Source: Olsenella sp. kh2p3 (lineage in GTDB: Bacteria > Actinomycetota > Coriobacteriia > Coriobacteriales > Atopobiaceae). From it: a stretch of DNA of 64,000 bases. A model generated the notes under the pieces. That model saw only the letters and a list, made by a program, of their open reading frames with translations. It made no database searches and was not told the DNA's origin. The stretch covers positions 558,001-622,000 of the forward strand of contig FPKD01000001.1 of assembly GCA_900119625.1 (NCBI GenBank), given 5' to 3'. The position numbers and the translations under genes were made by a program. Each line of letters begins with the position of its first letter. Positions within the stretch are counted from its first letter, which is position 1. Of the stretch, positions 8,633 to 18,300 are shown piece after piece.

Positions 8633-8647
8633 ATTCGTTGTACGAAT
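8633..8647. promoter_or_regulatory. Perfect dyad upstream of the SGNH-MazG gene
   Basis: ATTCGT-tgt-ACGAAT, a perfect 6-3-6 inverted repeat in the 232-base gap between mfd and the SGNH-MazG gene, about 110 bases before the latter's start. It could be an operator. The same gap also holds a hairpin TGCCTTA/TAAGGCA at 8550-8581. Confidence 0.3.
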
Positions 8648-8756
8648 GTGTATCGACCTGCGCGGGATACAGCTTTGAGTCCGAACGTGTAGCGGCCGCC
8701 GGCCCGCGATGCTGCCATCCGCCGCCGCCCGGCGCGAGCCGACGCCAAGCCCCGCC

Positions 8757-11700
8757 CTACTCGTCGTCCGTCTCATCTCCGCCGCCAATCTCCTCCAGCA
8801 CGCCAAGCGCAGCAGGCATGACCTCCTCCTGCTTTGCGCGGAAGGGATACGCCAGCTTGTGCGTCTTGGGGTAGACCAGGGCCCCGCGCTCCTTGAGCTT
8901 GAGCGCCGTCTTTCTCGGCACGTCAATCCCCTGGTAGACCAGGCGCCCGTTGGTAAGCGAGACGGACGTGCAGCCCAGGCGCTGCGCGCGGATGCGAATG
9001 CGCGCCCGGTCAAGGAGGTTGCGACCGGCAAGCGGCAGCGCACCGTGGCTCTCCTCGAGGTCGCGCTGGAGCGCATCCACGTCGGAAAGCTCGGTGGCCG
9101 CGGCAAGCCTGCGGTAGGCAAGTACGCGCTGGTCTACCTCGGGCATGTACTCCTCAGCAAGGTAGAAGTCGGCAGAGAGGTTGATGGTGACCTCGGGCAC
9201 CTCCACCTCGGCGGTCTCACCACGAGCCTCGGCAACGGCCTCGCCCAGCATCTGAGTGAAGAGGTCAAAGCCCACGCTGGAGAGGTTGCCGTGCTGCTCG
9301 GCGCCCATGAGCGAGCCCGCGCCGCGAATCTCAAGGTCTCGCATGGCAATGCGCATGCCACTGCCCAGGTCCTGGTACTCGTTGATGGCGGTGAGGCGGT
9401 CGGTTGCCTCGGGCGTGAGCGGCGCCGTGGAGGGGAACATGAAGTACGCGTACGCCTGCGTGCGGCCACGCCCTACGCGGCCCTTGAGCTGATAGAGCTG
9501 CGCCAGGCCCAGACGCTGCGAGTCTTCGATGATCAGCGTGTTGGTGCGCGGGTTGTCGATGCCGCTCTCGATGATGGTGGTGGCCACCAGCACGTCAATC
9601 TCGTGCTCCTGGAAGCGCAGCATCACGTCCTCTACCTCGCGGGCGCTCATCTTGCCGTGCGCCACGCCCACGCGAGCCTCGGGCGCCGCCTCCATCACGC
9701 GCGCCACAGCGTCGTCGATGGTGGTCACGCGGTTGCTCACATAGTAGACCTGCCCCTTGCGCTCAAGCTCGTTGCGGATGGCAGCAGAGACCAGGTCTGG
9801 GTCCCACTCCCCCACGTGCACCTTCACGGGCAGGCGCCCCGGTGGCGGCGTCATGATGAGGCTCATGTCGCGCACGCCGCTCATGGCCATCTGCATGGTG
9901 CGCGGGATAGGCGTTGCCGAGAGCGTGAGCACGTCGACCTGCTCGCGCATGTTCTTGAGCTGCTCCTTGTGCTGCACGCCAAAGCGCTGCTCCTCGTCGA
10001 TGATAACGAGCCCTAGGTCATGCGGGTTGACGTCTGCCGAGAGGAGCCGGTGCGTGCCAATGAGCACGTTCACCGTGCCCGCGGCAAACCCCTCGAGCGC
10101 CTGCCGCTGCTGAGCCGGCGTCACAAAGCGCGAGAGAACACGAACGTCCAGGTCAAAGGGCGAGAAGCGCGCAAAGAACGTCTCGAAGTGCTGCTCGGCC
10201 AGAATCGTGGTGGGGCACAGCACCATAACCTGCTTGCCGTCCTGGCAGCACTTGAACGCCGCACGCAGGGCAACCTCGGTCTTGCCAAAGCCCACGTCGC
10301 CGCAGAGCAGCCGGTCCATGGGCTTTCTCGCCTCCATGTCGGCCTTGATGTCCGCCACGGCCGAGGCTTGGTCGGGCGTAAGGTCGTAGGGGAAGCTCGA
10401 CTCCATGTCCAGTTGGGCGGGGGTGTCCGGCGAGAAGGCATAGCCTGTCACCGAGGCGCGGCGCGTGTAGAGGTCCACCAGGTCAAACGCCAGTTTCTTT
10501 GCAGAACGCCTGGCCTTGCCAGTTGCGCGCGACCAGTCCGCCGTGTTGAGGCGCGTGAGGCGCGGGCTCGAGCCGTCTGGCCCCACGTAGCGCGTGATGC
10601 GGTCGACCTGCTCAAGCGGCACGTAGAGCTTGTCGCCGCCGGCGTACTCCAGGAGGAAGTAGTCGCGCATGCGCCCGGCGACCTCCTGGCGCACAATCTG
10701 CGAGAAGAGCGCGATGCCGTGCGTGGCGTGGACCACGTAGTCGCCGGGCTTGAACGGGAAGGTCACGCTCGTAGGATCCACGCGCTTGGCGCGGCGGCGG
10801 TTGCGGGCCGTGCGCGGCGTGAGGTCAGAGATTGAGAGCACGCCCAGATGCGCCGAAGGCACCACGATGCCCGCAGGCACCGGCGCATCCGTAAACGTCA
10901 CGGAGCCGCGGCGCAGGGGCGTAATGGCACTGTTGGCGTCTGCCGAGGTCACGGGCACGGCATTCTCGGCTGCCGAGCCAAGCGACTCCGCAAAGGGGAT
11001 GTGCTCGTCGGTAAGGCGCAGCTCGAGAGACTCGCGGGCCCCGCGGTCCGGCGCGGCAAACACAACACTCACGTTGTCGTTCACCAGCTGGTGCACCACC
11101 GAGATGAGCTTGGTGTCCGCGCCCGCCACGTTGGGCTGGCGCACCTTGAGCTCTGCCGTCACCGAGCCGCCCACCCTCAGAATCGACGAGAGGGACAGGC
11201 GCTGCTGGCGGCCAAAGTCCATCTCGCGCGGGCTGGTGTAGAGCCCGTCTGTGGACACGTGCGCCGAGGAGGCCGACGCCGAGATGTCGTCCATGGCTCG
11301 CTGGCAGTCGTCGAAGAGCGCGCGGGGCTCGGCGAGCACCACCAGGGCGTCTTTCGAGATGTGCTCGATGGGACTGGCCGAGCCACCGTAGAGCGCCGGG
11401 AGGTACTTCTCGAGCGAGGGCTGAGCAGAGCGCCCCTGGATTGCCTCGAGGTCAGCCGCCACCTTGGCATCGTTCTGCGCGCGGTTGTAGAGGGCCTTCT
11501 CCGCGCGGGCGATGGTCTCGTTGGTGAAGGCCATCTCGCGACAGGGCACAACGTCAACGGAGTCCAGCTCGCCGATGGTCTGGCCCGTGGAGGGCACCAT
11601 GCGGCGCACGCGGTCGATCTCGTCGCCAAAGAACTCGATGCGGACCGGGGACGTTACCTGTGCGGGGAAAACGTCGACGGAGTCGCCATGCACGTGGAAG

Positions 11701-12227
11701 GTGCCGGGCGCCGCCACGTCCTCGGCGTCGCCCACGTCCGTGTAGCCCATGCCAACAAGCAGCGGCGCCACGTCCTCAAAGGGCAACTCATCACCAACGG
11801 AGAAGGTGCTCGAGGCAAAGTAACCGGAGCCTGCTAGCGGCACGCGACGCAGAAGCGCCGGCGCCGAAGCAACCACGACGCACTTCTCGCCCGCAGCAAG
11901 CCGGGCAATCGCACGGCAACGCGCGCCAATCACGGCGTCATCGGGGGCTGTCTCGGCCCACGGGAAATCGCGGCGCATGGGGTAGCGCGCAACAACATCC
12001 TGGCCAAGCCAGGCCGCGAGCGCCCGCGCGGTGCGGTCCGCCGCCTCCTCGCCAGAGACAACAACCAGGCACGGGCGCGGGTCACGTGCCCAGAGCGCCG
12101 CGATCACCAGCGGGCGGGCACTCTGCCCCACGGCGAGGGACGCGTCGTTGCCAGAGCCCAGCTCGTGCAGGAGCGGCACGAGCTCCGGCGCGGTGAGCAG
12201 CTGGCGAGAAACCCTATTGATGAACAT
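8757..12227 (-). CDS. mfd: Transcription-repair coupling factor Mfd
   Basis: A 1156-residue protein, full length for Mfd, which pushes stalled RNA polymerase off DNA lesions and recruits UvrA. In order it shows the UvrB-like N-terminal domains, the RNA polymerase interaction domain (KPGDYVVHATHGIALF), a superfamily-2 motor with Walker A GDVGFGKTEVALRAAFK and DEEQ box IIDEEQRFGVQHKEQL, motif VI QLKGRVGRGR, and the C-terminal TRCF domain. ATG 12227 has AAGGAG 8 bases upstream; a longer open frame to 12305 lacks one. The gene is followed by the SGNH-MazG fusion after 232 bases, and preceded by a short palindromic element. Confidence 0.96.
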   Translation of the reverse strand: MFINRVSRQLLTAPELVPLLHELGSGNDASLAVGQSARPLVIAALWARDPRPCLVVVSGEEAADRTARALAAWLGQDVVARYPMRRDFPWAETAPDDAVIGARCRAIARLAAGEKCVVVASAPALLRRVPLAGSGYFASSTFSVGDELPFEDVAPLLVGMGYTDVGDAEDVAAPGTFHVHGDSVDVFPAQVTSPVRIEFFGDEIDRVRRMVPSTGQTIGELDSVDVVPCREMAFTNETIARAEKALYNRAQNDAKVAADLEAIQGRSAQPSLEKYLPALYGGSASPIEHISKDALVVLAEPRALFDDCQRAMDDISASASSAHVSTDGLYTSPREMDFGRQQRLSLSSILRVGGSVTAELKVRQPNVAGADTKLISVVHQLVNDNVSVVFAAPDRGARESLELRLTDEHIPFAESLGSAAENAVPVTSADANSAITPLRRGSVTFTDAPVPAGIVVPSAHLGVLSISDLTPRTARNRRRAKRVDPTSVTFPFKPGDYVVHATHGIALFSQIVRQEVAGRMRDYFLLEYAGGDKLYVPLEQVDRITRYVGPDGSSPRLTRLNTADWSRATGKARRSAKKLAFDLVDLYTRRASVTGYAFSPDTPAQLDMESSFPYDLTPDQASAVADIKADMEARKPMDRLLCGDVGFGKTEVALRAAFKCCQDGKQVMVLCPTTILAEQHFETFFARFSPFDLDVRVLSRFVTPAQQRQALEGFAAGTVNVLIGTHRLLSADVNPHDLGLVIIDEEQRFGVQHKEQLKNMREQVDVLTLSATPIPRTMQMAMSGVRDMSLIMTPPPGRLPVKVHVGEWDPDLVSAAIRNELERKGQVYYVSNRVTTIDDAVARVMEAAPEARVGVAHGKMSAREVEDVMLRFQEHEIDVLVATTIIESGIDNPRTNTLIIEDSQRLGLAQLYQLKGRVGRGRTQAYAYFMFPSTAPLTPEATDRLTAINEYQDLGSGMRIAMRDLEIRGAGSLMGAEQHGNLSSVGFDLFTQMLGEAVAEARGETAEVEVPEVTINLSADFYLAEEYMPEVDQRVLAYRRLAAATELSDVDALQRDLEESHGALPLAGRNLLDRARIRIRAQRLGCTSVSLTNGRLVYQGIDVPRKTALKLKERGALVYPKTHKLAYPFRAKQEEVMPAALGVLEEIGGGDETDDE

Positions 12228-12390
12228 CGAGGCGGCTCCTTGGGAGGTGTCAAATGGCGGCCGGGCATGCGCTGCCAGCCAAAGGACATGCAAAGCGGCC
12301 CGCATGGCAATGCATGCGGGCTCGCATGTTGACTGTTTTTCTCAGCGATTGTACCAGGTGACGGGACCAGGGTCGAAGCGTCCTCGCAAA

Positions 12391-12419
12391 TGAGACAAAG
12401 GGACTGTCCCTTTGTCTCA
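12391..12419. repeat. Perfect 29-base palindrome (intergenic)
   Basis: TGAGACAAAGGGAC, one T, then GTCCCTTTGTCTCA: a flawless 14-bp inverted repeat with a one-base centre between the end of the LicB-like gene and mfd. It has no T-run. It may be a mobile palindrome, a protein site or a bidirectional terminator. Confidence 0.7.
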
Positions 12420-12427
12420 CGGCCAGT

Positions 12428-13372
12428 CTAGGCAGCGGCCTTCTCCCCGTGCCCAAAGAGGGTCTTCACGTCCGTTGCGGCGGTGATGGCGCCAAGGATG
12501 ATGACAACGGCGCACACCACGCCACGGACGTCGGGCATCGTGCCCAGAAGCAGAAGCGAGAAGGGAATAGCCCAGGCAGAGTACGTAATGTTGAGCGCCA
12601 TGGCGCGCGAGGCGCCAAGGGTGGCGATTGCCTTGTAGTAGAGCAGGTACGACACCGTGCCCGAGAGCGCCGCAAGCGCGATAGTTGGCATGGCGCTCGA
12701 GGTGAGAGCCACGATGGCGCTGGGCCAGCCGCCAAGGAGCGGCAGGATTACCAGCGCGTACGTAAGGGCAGAGGTGGTCTGGCGTATCTGCATGGCGCAC
12801 TCGTCGTCCACGCTCGCGTTGCGCAAGCCCCAGTCGATCACCACGGCCTCGGTGCCCCAGCCAAGAACGCACACCAGAGCGCCAATGATGCCCACGGTCC
12901 AGCTTCCAGGCACGCCATCGACGGGCGTCCAGCCCAGCACGGCAACCGCAACCAGGCACGCAGCAAGTCCTGCCCACTGGTAGGGCCGCATGCGCTCCTT
13001 CAAGACCACAGTCGCGAGCGCGGCGCCATAGGCTGGGAAGAAGGCCGAGATGGCCGCCGTGTACGCAGGGCCGATGTTGTTGATGGCAAGCACGTACCCC
13101 GTCATGCCCACGGGTCCACCAATGAGGGCAGCGCCCGCAACGACCAGACCGCTCTTGCTGCGAAGAGTCCGCCAGGTCTCGCTCAGCTTGCGTCGAATAC
13201 CCATGTAGCCAAACGCGAAGACCGCCGAGCTCGCGTCGTGCAGGAAGGTGCTCGTGAAGGCGGCGAGCGCGATTGCCTGCGGCGTGGCGGCAAAGGCTGG
13301 GTTAGCCAGCGCGATGCCGAGAATTACCGTGTCAAGCGCCCAGGTGAGCGCAGCGCCAAAGCCATACGGCAT
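12428..13372 (-). CDS. LicB-like choline permease (EamA/DMT family)
   Basis: A 314-residue integral membrane protein with about ten predicted membrane segments in two EamA repeats. It belongs to the drug/metabolite transporter superfamily, to which the LicB choline permeases of Haemophilus and Streptococcus belong. The choline assignment rests on position: it lies 23 bases downstream of a fused choline kinase/phosphocholine cytidylyltransferase gene on the same strand. The N-terminus starts in a membrane helix (GFGAALTWALDTVILGIALA). An alternative is an unrelated DMT exporter, but the operon partner makes choline import the best reading. Confidence 0.78.
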   Translation of the reverse strand: MPYGFGAALTWALDTVILGIALANPAFAATPQAIALAAFTSTFLHDASSAVFAFGYMGIRRKLSETWRTLRSKSGLVVAGAALIGGPVGMTGYVLAINNIGPAYTAAISAFFPAYGAALATVVLKERMRPYQWAGLAACLVAVAVLGWTPVDGVPGSWTVGIIGALVCVLGWGTEAVVIDWGLRNASVDDECAMQIRQTTSALTYALVILPLLGGWPSAIVALTSSAMPTIALAALSGTVSYLLYYKAIATLGASRAMALNITYSAWAIPFSLLLLGTMPDVRGVVCAVVIILGAITAATDVKTLFGHGEKAAA

Positions 13373-13395
13373 GATTGTCCCCTCTCAACAGCCTG

Positions 13396-15165
13396 TTAGG
13401 CAGCTATGGTGTCGTTCTTCTCGTACCACGAGAGAACCTTGTCAACATATGTGACGGCGTAGCTCTTGTAGATGTCGAGCCACTCGCCCACGCCCGCCCC
13501 CTCGGCGTCCTTCTCAAGCGCCCAGACGTACCAGCACCAACCGCCGAGCACCACGCGTGCCCAGAAGTGGCGCCGCTCGACCGGAGTCGCCGCTCGCCCA
13601 AAGTAGGCGTCGATGGCGGCGTTCGCCTGCTCCTCGTTGTACTGGGAGCAGATGATGAAGGTCGCCGTGTCGTTGCCAGGGTCTCCCATGCCGGCAAACT
13701 CCCAGTCGATCACGCTCATCGAGCCGTCCTCGCCAATGAGGAAGTTGAGCGGCAGGTAGTCGTTGTGGCAGAAGCAGGCAGAGAAGCCCTCGTCGGCGAC
13801 GCAGTACTCATTCAGGCGGGTGACCTTCTCGCGCAGCTGTTCATAGCCTGGGACGCCAATCTCACCATGGGACTTGAGCAGTTGCTCGTAGCCAAGGCCG
13901 TCCTCGTAGAAGTCGAACTTGGCATCGATCTTCGCGTCCGACTCGTGGAAGGTGCGGGCTAGCGCCATCGCACGCGAGACCTCATCGTGGTTGAGGGGGT
14001 CGACGTTTCTCGCGTTGGGCACAAAGCGCGAGATCTTCCAGCCCTTCTCGGCGTCCTCGTAGATGAAGGTGCGGTCTATCCCCAGCTCGTGAGCAACGGT
14101 GTCTGCGTCCTTCTCGGCAGTGCGGTTGATGAACTTCTCGGTGCCAATGCCAGGGTGGCGATAGACGTACTCGTCTGTCCCCACGGCAAAGTGGAAGGTG
14201 AGGTTGGTGAGCCCGTTCTTGATGGGATAGAAGTCGTGCAGCTGCGTGCACTCGCACCCCAGGACGTCCACGATGTTGTCGATGGCAGGGCACTCGACAG
14301 TGGAGAGAAAACCGGGGTCAAACTCCACCAGCTCGTCCACCGAGTCAAACTCCAGGACCTGGTCTGCCGGATAGCGGCGCATGTCCATCGAGAGGCAGTC
14401 GGGGTTGCGTGCAAAGATGGTCTCCCAGAGCTCGTCGGCGTACTTCTCCTCGTAGAACGGGCTGCGCACGATGCTCTCGAGAATGCGCACGAAGGTGTTG
14501 GAGAAGGCGCGGTCAAAGTACACGTGGCCGAGCATGGCCCACGCATCCTTGCCGCCAACCGTCACGGAAGTGATGCGGTCATTCTCGTCAACGCCCAGGC
14601 ACCACTCGTCCGTAGGGCCATCCATGTAGACTGCCGAGTAGTAGGCGCGATAGACGTACGTCTCGAAGGGGTTCTTGGCGAAGTAGTCATCCGACGAGCA
14701 GACGTAGGTGTTCCTCAGCTGGTCACGAACAAGCCAGAGCGTCCAGTTGTTATTCCGTTCAGCATAGAGGTCGTTGTTCACCAGGCGAACACCGTACTTA
14801 TCAGCCAGATAGGCGAACTCGTCTGCGCGATAGCCAACAACAACAGTGATGTCTGTGATGCCCGCTTCGTGGAGCTGGCGAATTTGGCGCTCGATGAGGA
14901 CCTCGCCGCGTACGCTCGTGAGCCCCTTGGGTTGCCAATATGAGATGGGCACAAAGCGAGACGAGAGGCCGGCGGCCATGATGACGGCGTTCTCTACCCG
15001 GTAGGGCTCCAGCGCCTTGCGGCCAAGCTCTGTGACGGCAGTGCCTGAGACGAGGCCCATGCTGCGAAGCTCATCGAATTCCGGAGAGGCAGCCTGAGCG
15101 CAGGCGTCATCCGGGGATGTGGCAAGCGTACTGAGGATGTCGAACTCTTTGCGCGTGAGTGCCAT
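13396..15165 (-). CDS. Bifunctional phosphocholine cytidylyltransferase-choline kinase (LicC-LicA fusion)
   Basis: A 589-residue fusion. Residues 1-55 resemble a winged helix (LTRKEFDILSTLA). Residues about 57-300 are a nucleotidyltransferase with NAVIMAAGLSSRF, WQPKGL and the metal-binding SSDDY (157-161), as in LicC. Residues about 310-589 are a choline/aminoglycoside kinase domain opening with KNGLTNLTF and carrying HNDYLPLN (467-474) and DWEFAG (487), as in LicA. Together they would turn choline into CDP-choline for decorating surface glycans. ATG 15165 is preceded by AAAGGAT. The downstream LicB-like permease completes a lic pathway; no LicD transferase is in the window. Confidence 0.87.
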   Translation of the reverse strand: MALTRKEFDILSTLATSPDDACAQAASPEFDELRSMGLVSGTAVTELGRKALEPYRVENAVIMAAGLSSRFVPISYWQPKGLTSVRGEVLIERQIRQLHEAGITDITVVVGYRADEFAYLADKYGVRLVNNDLYAERNNNWTLWLVRDQLRNTYVCSSDDYFAKNPFETYVYRAYYSAVYMDGPTDEWCLGVDENDRITSVTVGGKDAWAMLGHVYFDRAFSNTFVRILESIVRSPFYEEKYADELWETIFARNPDCLSMDMRRYPADQVLEFDSVDELVEFDPGFLSTVECPAIDNIVDVLGCECTQLHDFYPIKNGLTNLTFHFAVGTDEYVYRHPGIGTEKFINRTAEKDADTVAHELGIDRTFIYEDAEKGWKISRFVPNARNVDPLNHDEVSRAMALARTFHESDAKIDAKFDFYEDGLGYEQLLKSHGEIGVPGYEQLREKVTRLNEYCVADEGFSACFCHNDYLPLNFLIGEDGSMSVIDWEFAGMGDPGNDTATFIICSQYNEEQANAAIDAYFGRAATPVERRHFWARVVLGGWCWYVWALEKDAEGAGVGEWLDIYKSYAVTYVDKVLSWYEKNDTIAA

Positions 15166-15300
15166 GGCAGATCCTTTGGACAAAGATAAGGTTCATGTAA
15201 AGGATGCAGCCAATCATAACTGAACGCTTACACAGAGTTTTGGGATTATTTAACGTTGTTGAGAATTTACGTAAGCGGCATGGTTGTCTGCGCCACCACG

Positions 15301-15394
15301 CAAGGCCAGAGAATAGCTCCAATTCTTAAACGCGATTACCGCGACCTGCGCAAACGCAATAGCGCATTAAGAAAAGGAGCTATTCTCCGAAAGC
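15301..15394. repeat. Long imperfect inverted repeat between the GH13-GH77 gene and the lic operon
   Basis: GAGAATAGCTCC (15309-15320) is matched by GGAGCTATTCTC (15376-15387). The pairing extends inward through AATTCTTAA/TTAAGAAAA and outward through CAAGGC/GCCTTG, giving arms of about 25 bases round a 40-base GC-rich loop. There is no T-run. It lies at the 3' end of the GH13-GH77 gene. Confidence 0.6.
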
Positions 15395-15398
15395 CTTG

Positions 15399-18300
15399 CT
15401 ACTTCCCGGTAGCCCTCCCGGAATCATCTGCAAGCTCGCGAAGCCAGGCGGCCGCAGCCTCAACGTCTGCCGCATCCGCCTGCCACGCCCAGTTGCCCTC
15501 GGCCACGCCGGGCACGTTCATGCGCGCCTCGTTCCCAAGGAGAAGCACGTCTTGGAGCGGCATGATCACCACGTCGTTCTCGACGCCAACGGTACGGCGC
15601 TCGATGTCGCGTGCCACCTCGGCGGCCTTCTCGGCGTCACCGTCAGCAAAGCTACGGGAGCACCAGCCCACCAGGGTCTCGGTGTCGTGCGTGCCCGTGT
15701 AGACTAAAGACCCCCTGTTGGGCGTGAACTCGTTGCGCACATCCTGGTCGGCAAACTGAACAATGCTCATGCCTGGCACACCCGTCTCAGCTATAAGCGC
15801 GCGAACGGCGGGAGTGACGTTGCCCAGGTCCTCGGCGATAAGCGGCAGGCCGCCAAAGAGCTTGTTGGCTGCACGGAAGAGATTGGCGCCAGGCCCAAAG
15901 GCATACGCGCCTTCGGTCGCCGGCTTTCCAGCCTCGATCTCGTAGTACGAGGAGAACCCAATAAAGTGGTCAAGGCGCACGTAGTCATAGAGCTTGAACG
16001 CGCGGTCAAGCCTGCGCAGCCACCAGTCGTAGCCGTCGGAGCGCAGGACGTCCCAGTCGTAGGTGGGGTTGCCCCAGAGCTGTCCCTCGGCGGAGAGCTG
16101 GTCGGCGGGGGCGCCGGCCTGCATGGCAGCATGGCCATTCTCGTCCAGGTCAAAGATGTCCGGCTCGCTCCAGACGTCCGCAGAGTCAGCCGAGACGTAC
16201 ATGGGCATGTCACCCACGATGCGCACACCCCGCTTGTTGGCATATGCGCGGAGCTCGTTCCACTCAAGCTGGAACTCAAACTGCAGCTTGCGCGCCGCCT
16301 CGATGCCCGGCACCAGCTCTGGGTCATCCGCAAGGCGCGGAGAATAGCTGCGATAGTGCTCTGGCCAGGCCTGCCATGGGGCATCGTTAAACTTGTCCTT
16401 CAGTGCACAGAAGGTGGCGTAGGGGGTAAGCCAGTAGTCGTTGTCGTCGCAGAACTCCGCAAAGCGACCATCACCAAAGAGGGAGTCGTCAGCGAGAACC
16501 TCCTCGGGATCACGCTCGAGAAGAGCAACATTGCCCGCGTTGGCAGCCAGCCCCGCATAGGGCGAGCCAAACTCGTCCGTGGGGTTCACGGGAAGCACCT
16601 GCCAGTAGCGCTGGCCGCAACTGGCAAGCCAGTCCACGAAGCGCTTTGCCGGCGCCCCCAGCGTTCCCGGCTTGCCGTTGTTGGGCACCGAGGTCACGTG
16701 GCACAGCACACCCATACCGCGCTCGAGCGGCTTCTGGAGTCGCTCGTGCCTATGGAAGTGGAGCACCGCCGTGCCCAGCGGCCAGAGGAAGACCTCCGCC
16801 TGGCCCTGCGAGACCTTGGGGTCGCGCCCGGAGACGATGTCCGAGACCTCCATGCCGCTCTCAATAGGCACCCGCACGGTGTGCGAGTTATTCAGGCTGG
16901 CGTTTACCAGCACGCAGACGCAGTCGCTCTTGGTGCGGCTCCTGCGCCAGAACCCAAACACGTCATCGCCCACCGCAAACGGGTTGAACCTGCCGTCCAC
17001 CAGCACGTCGAGCGTTTTGCGCACGGCAATGGCGTTGCGGTAGATGTCAAAGCAGTCCTTGTCACCGCCGCCCCAGGGGTAGGCCGCACGGTTGTACGGG
17101 TCGCGGAAGCCCTCCATGCCGCGCTCGTCCCCGTAGTAGATGCAGGGAACCCCAGGCAGGGTCATCTGCAACAGCGTGATGGCCCACAGGCGGCTCTTGG
17201 CCAGGTTGCGCTGGCCGGGGTCAAGGCGATACGACGCACGCTCGGACTCGGAGAGCGTGTCGGGGTTGGGCGCGCCGCCAAGCGTCGTGAAGAGGCGCTC
17301 GCGGTCGTGGCTGCCCAGGAGGTTGAGCTCGCTGTAGAGCGCCTGACCGGGGTAGTTCTCGCCCAGCTGCTCCAGGCGTCTTGTGAGCTCCTGCGCGCCA
17401 ATCTCGTTGCGCATGAAGGCGAGAAGGCCCTCGCGCAGCGGGTAGTTCATGGTGCCGTCAAGCTCCGAGCCCTCGAAGTACTGGCGCAGCGAGCCGTAGG
17501 CGGTCTTGTTGCTGGCGTCCTCCCACACCTCGCCAATGAGAAGGCCGTCGGGCTTCTCGGCGAGAACCGCATGCTTGATGTCCGCGATGAAGCTGTCTGG
17601 AAGCTCGTCGGCCACGTCCAGGCGCCAGCCGCGTGCGCCATCGCGCAGCCACCGACGCACCACGCCCTCTCGGCCACAAATGAACTCGTGGTAGGAGGGG
17701 TCGTTCTCGTTGATGGCGGGAAGGTCGTCCACACCCCACCAGCTGTCGTAGGTCCCGTCGTCATGGAACGTGTACCACGAGCGATAGACCGAGTCCGTGC
17801 TCTGGTATGCGCCCACGGAGTCTGGGTAGTTCCCGTACCTGTTGAAGTAGCGAGAATCGCAGCCCGTATGGTTGAAGACGCCGTCCAGGATCACCGAGAT
17901 GCCCATCTCCTCGGCGTCCACGCACAGGCGGCGGAAGCTCTCCTCGTCACCAAGCATGGGGTCGATGGCCATGTAGTCACCGGTGTCGTAGCGGTGGTTG
18001 CTTGCGGCCTCAAATATGGGGTTGAGGTAGATCACCGTCACGCCCAGATCCTTGAGGTAGCGCAACTTCTCGCGGACGCCCTCGAGGGTTCCGCCGTAGA
18101 AGTCCCAACGCTTTATGCGGCCATTCTCGTCCTTGTCGTAGGCGGGAGGCGTGGACCAATCGTCAACCACGGTACGGCCTGGGCCGGCGATGTGCGGGCG
18201 CTCCATGGCAACGTCGGCCCTGCGGCGCCAGTCCTCCCCGCGGGCAAAGCGATCGGGGAAGACCTGGTAGACAATGCCGCCACGATACCAGTTGGGCTGA

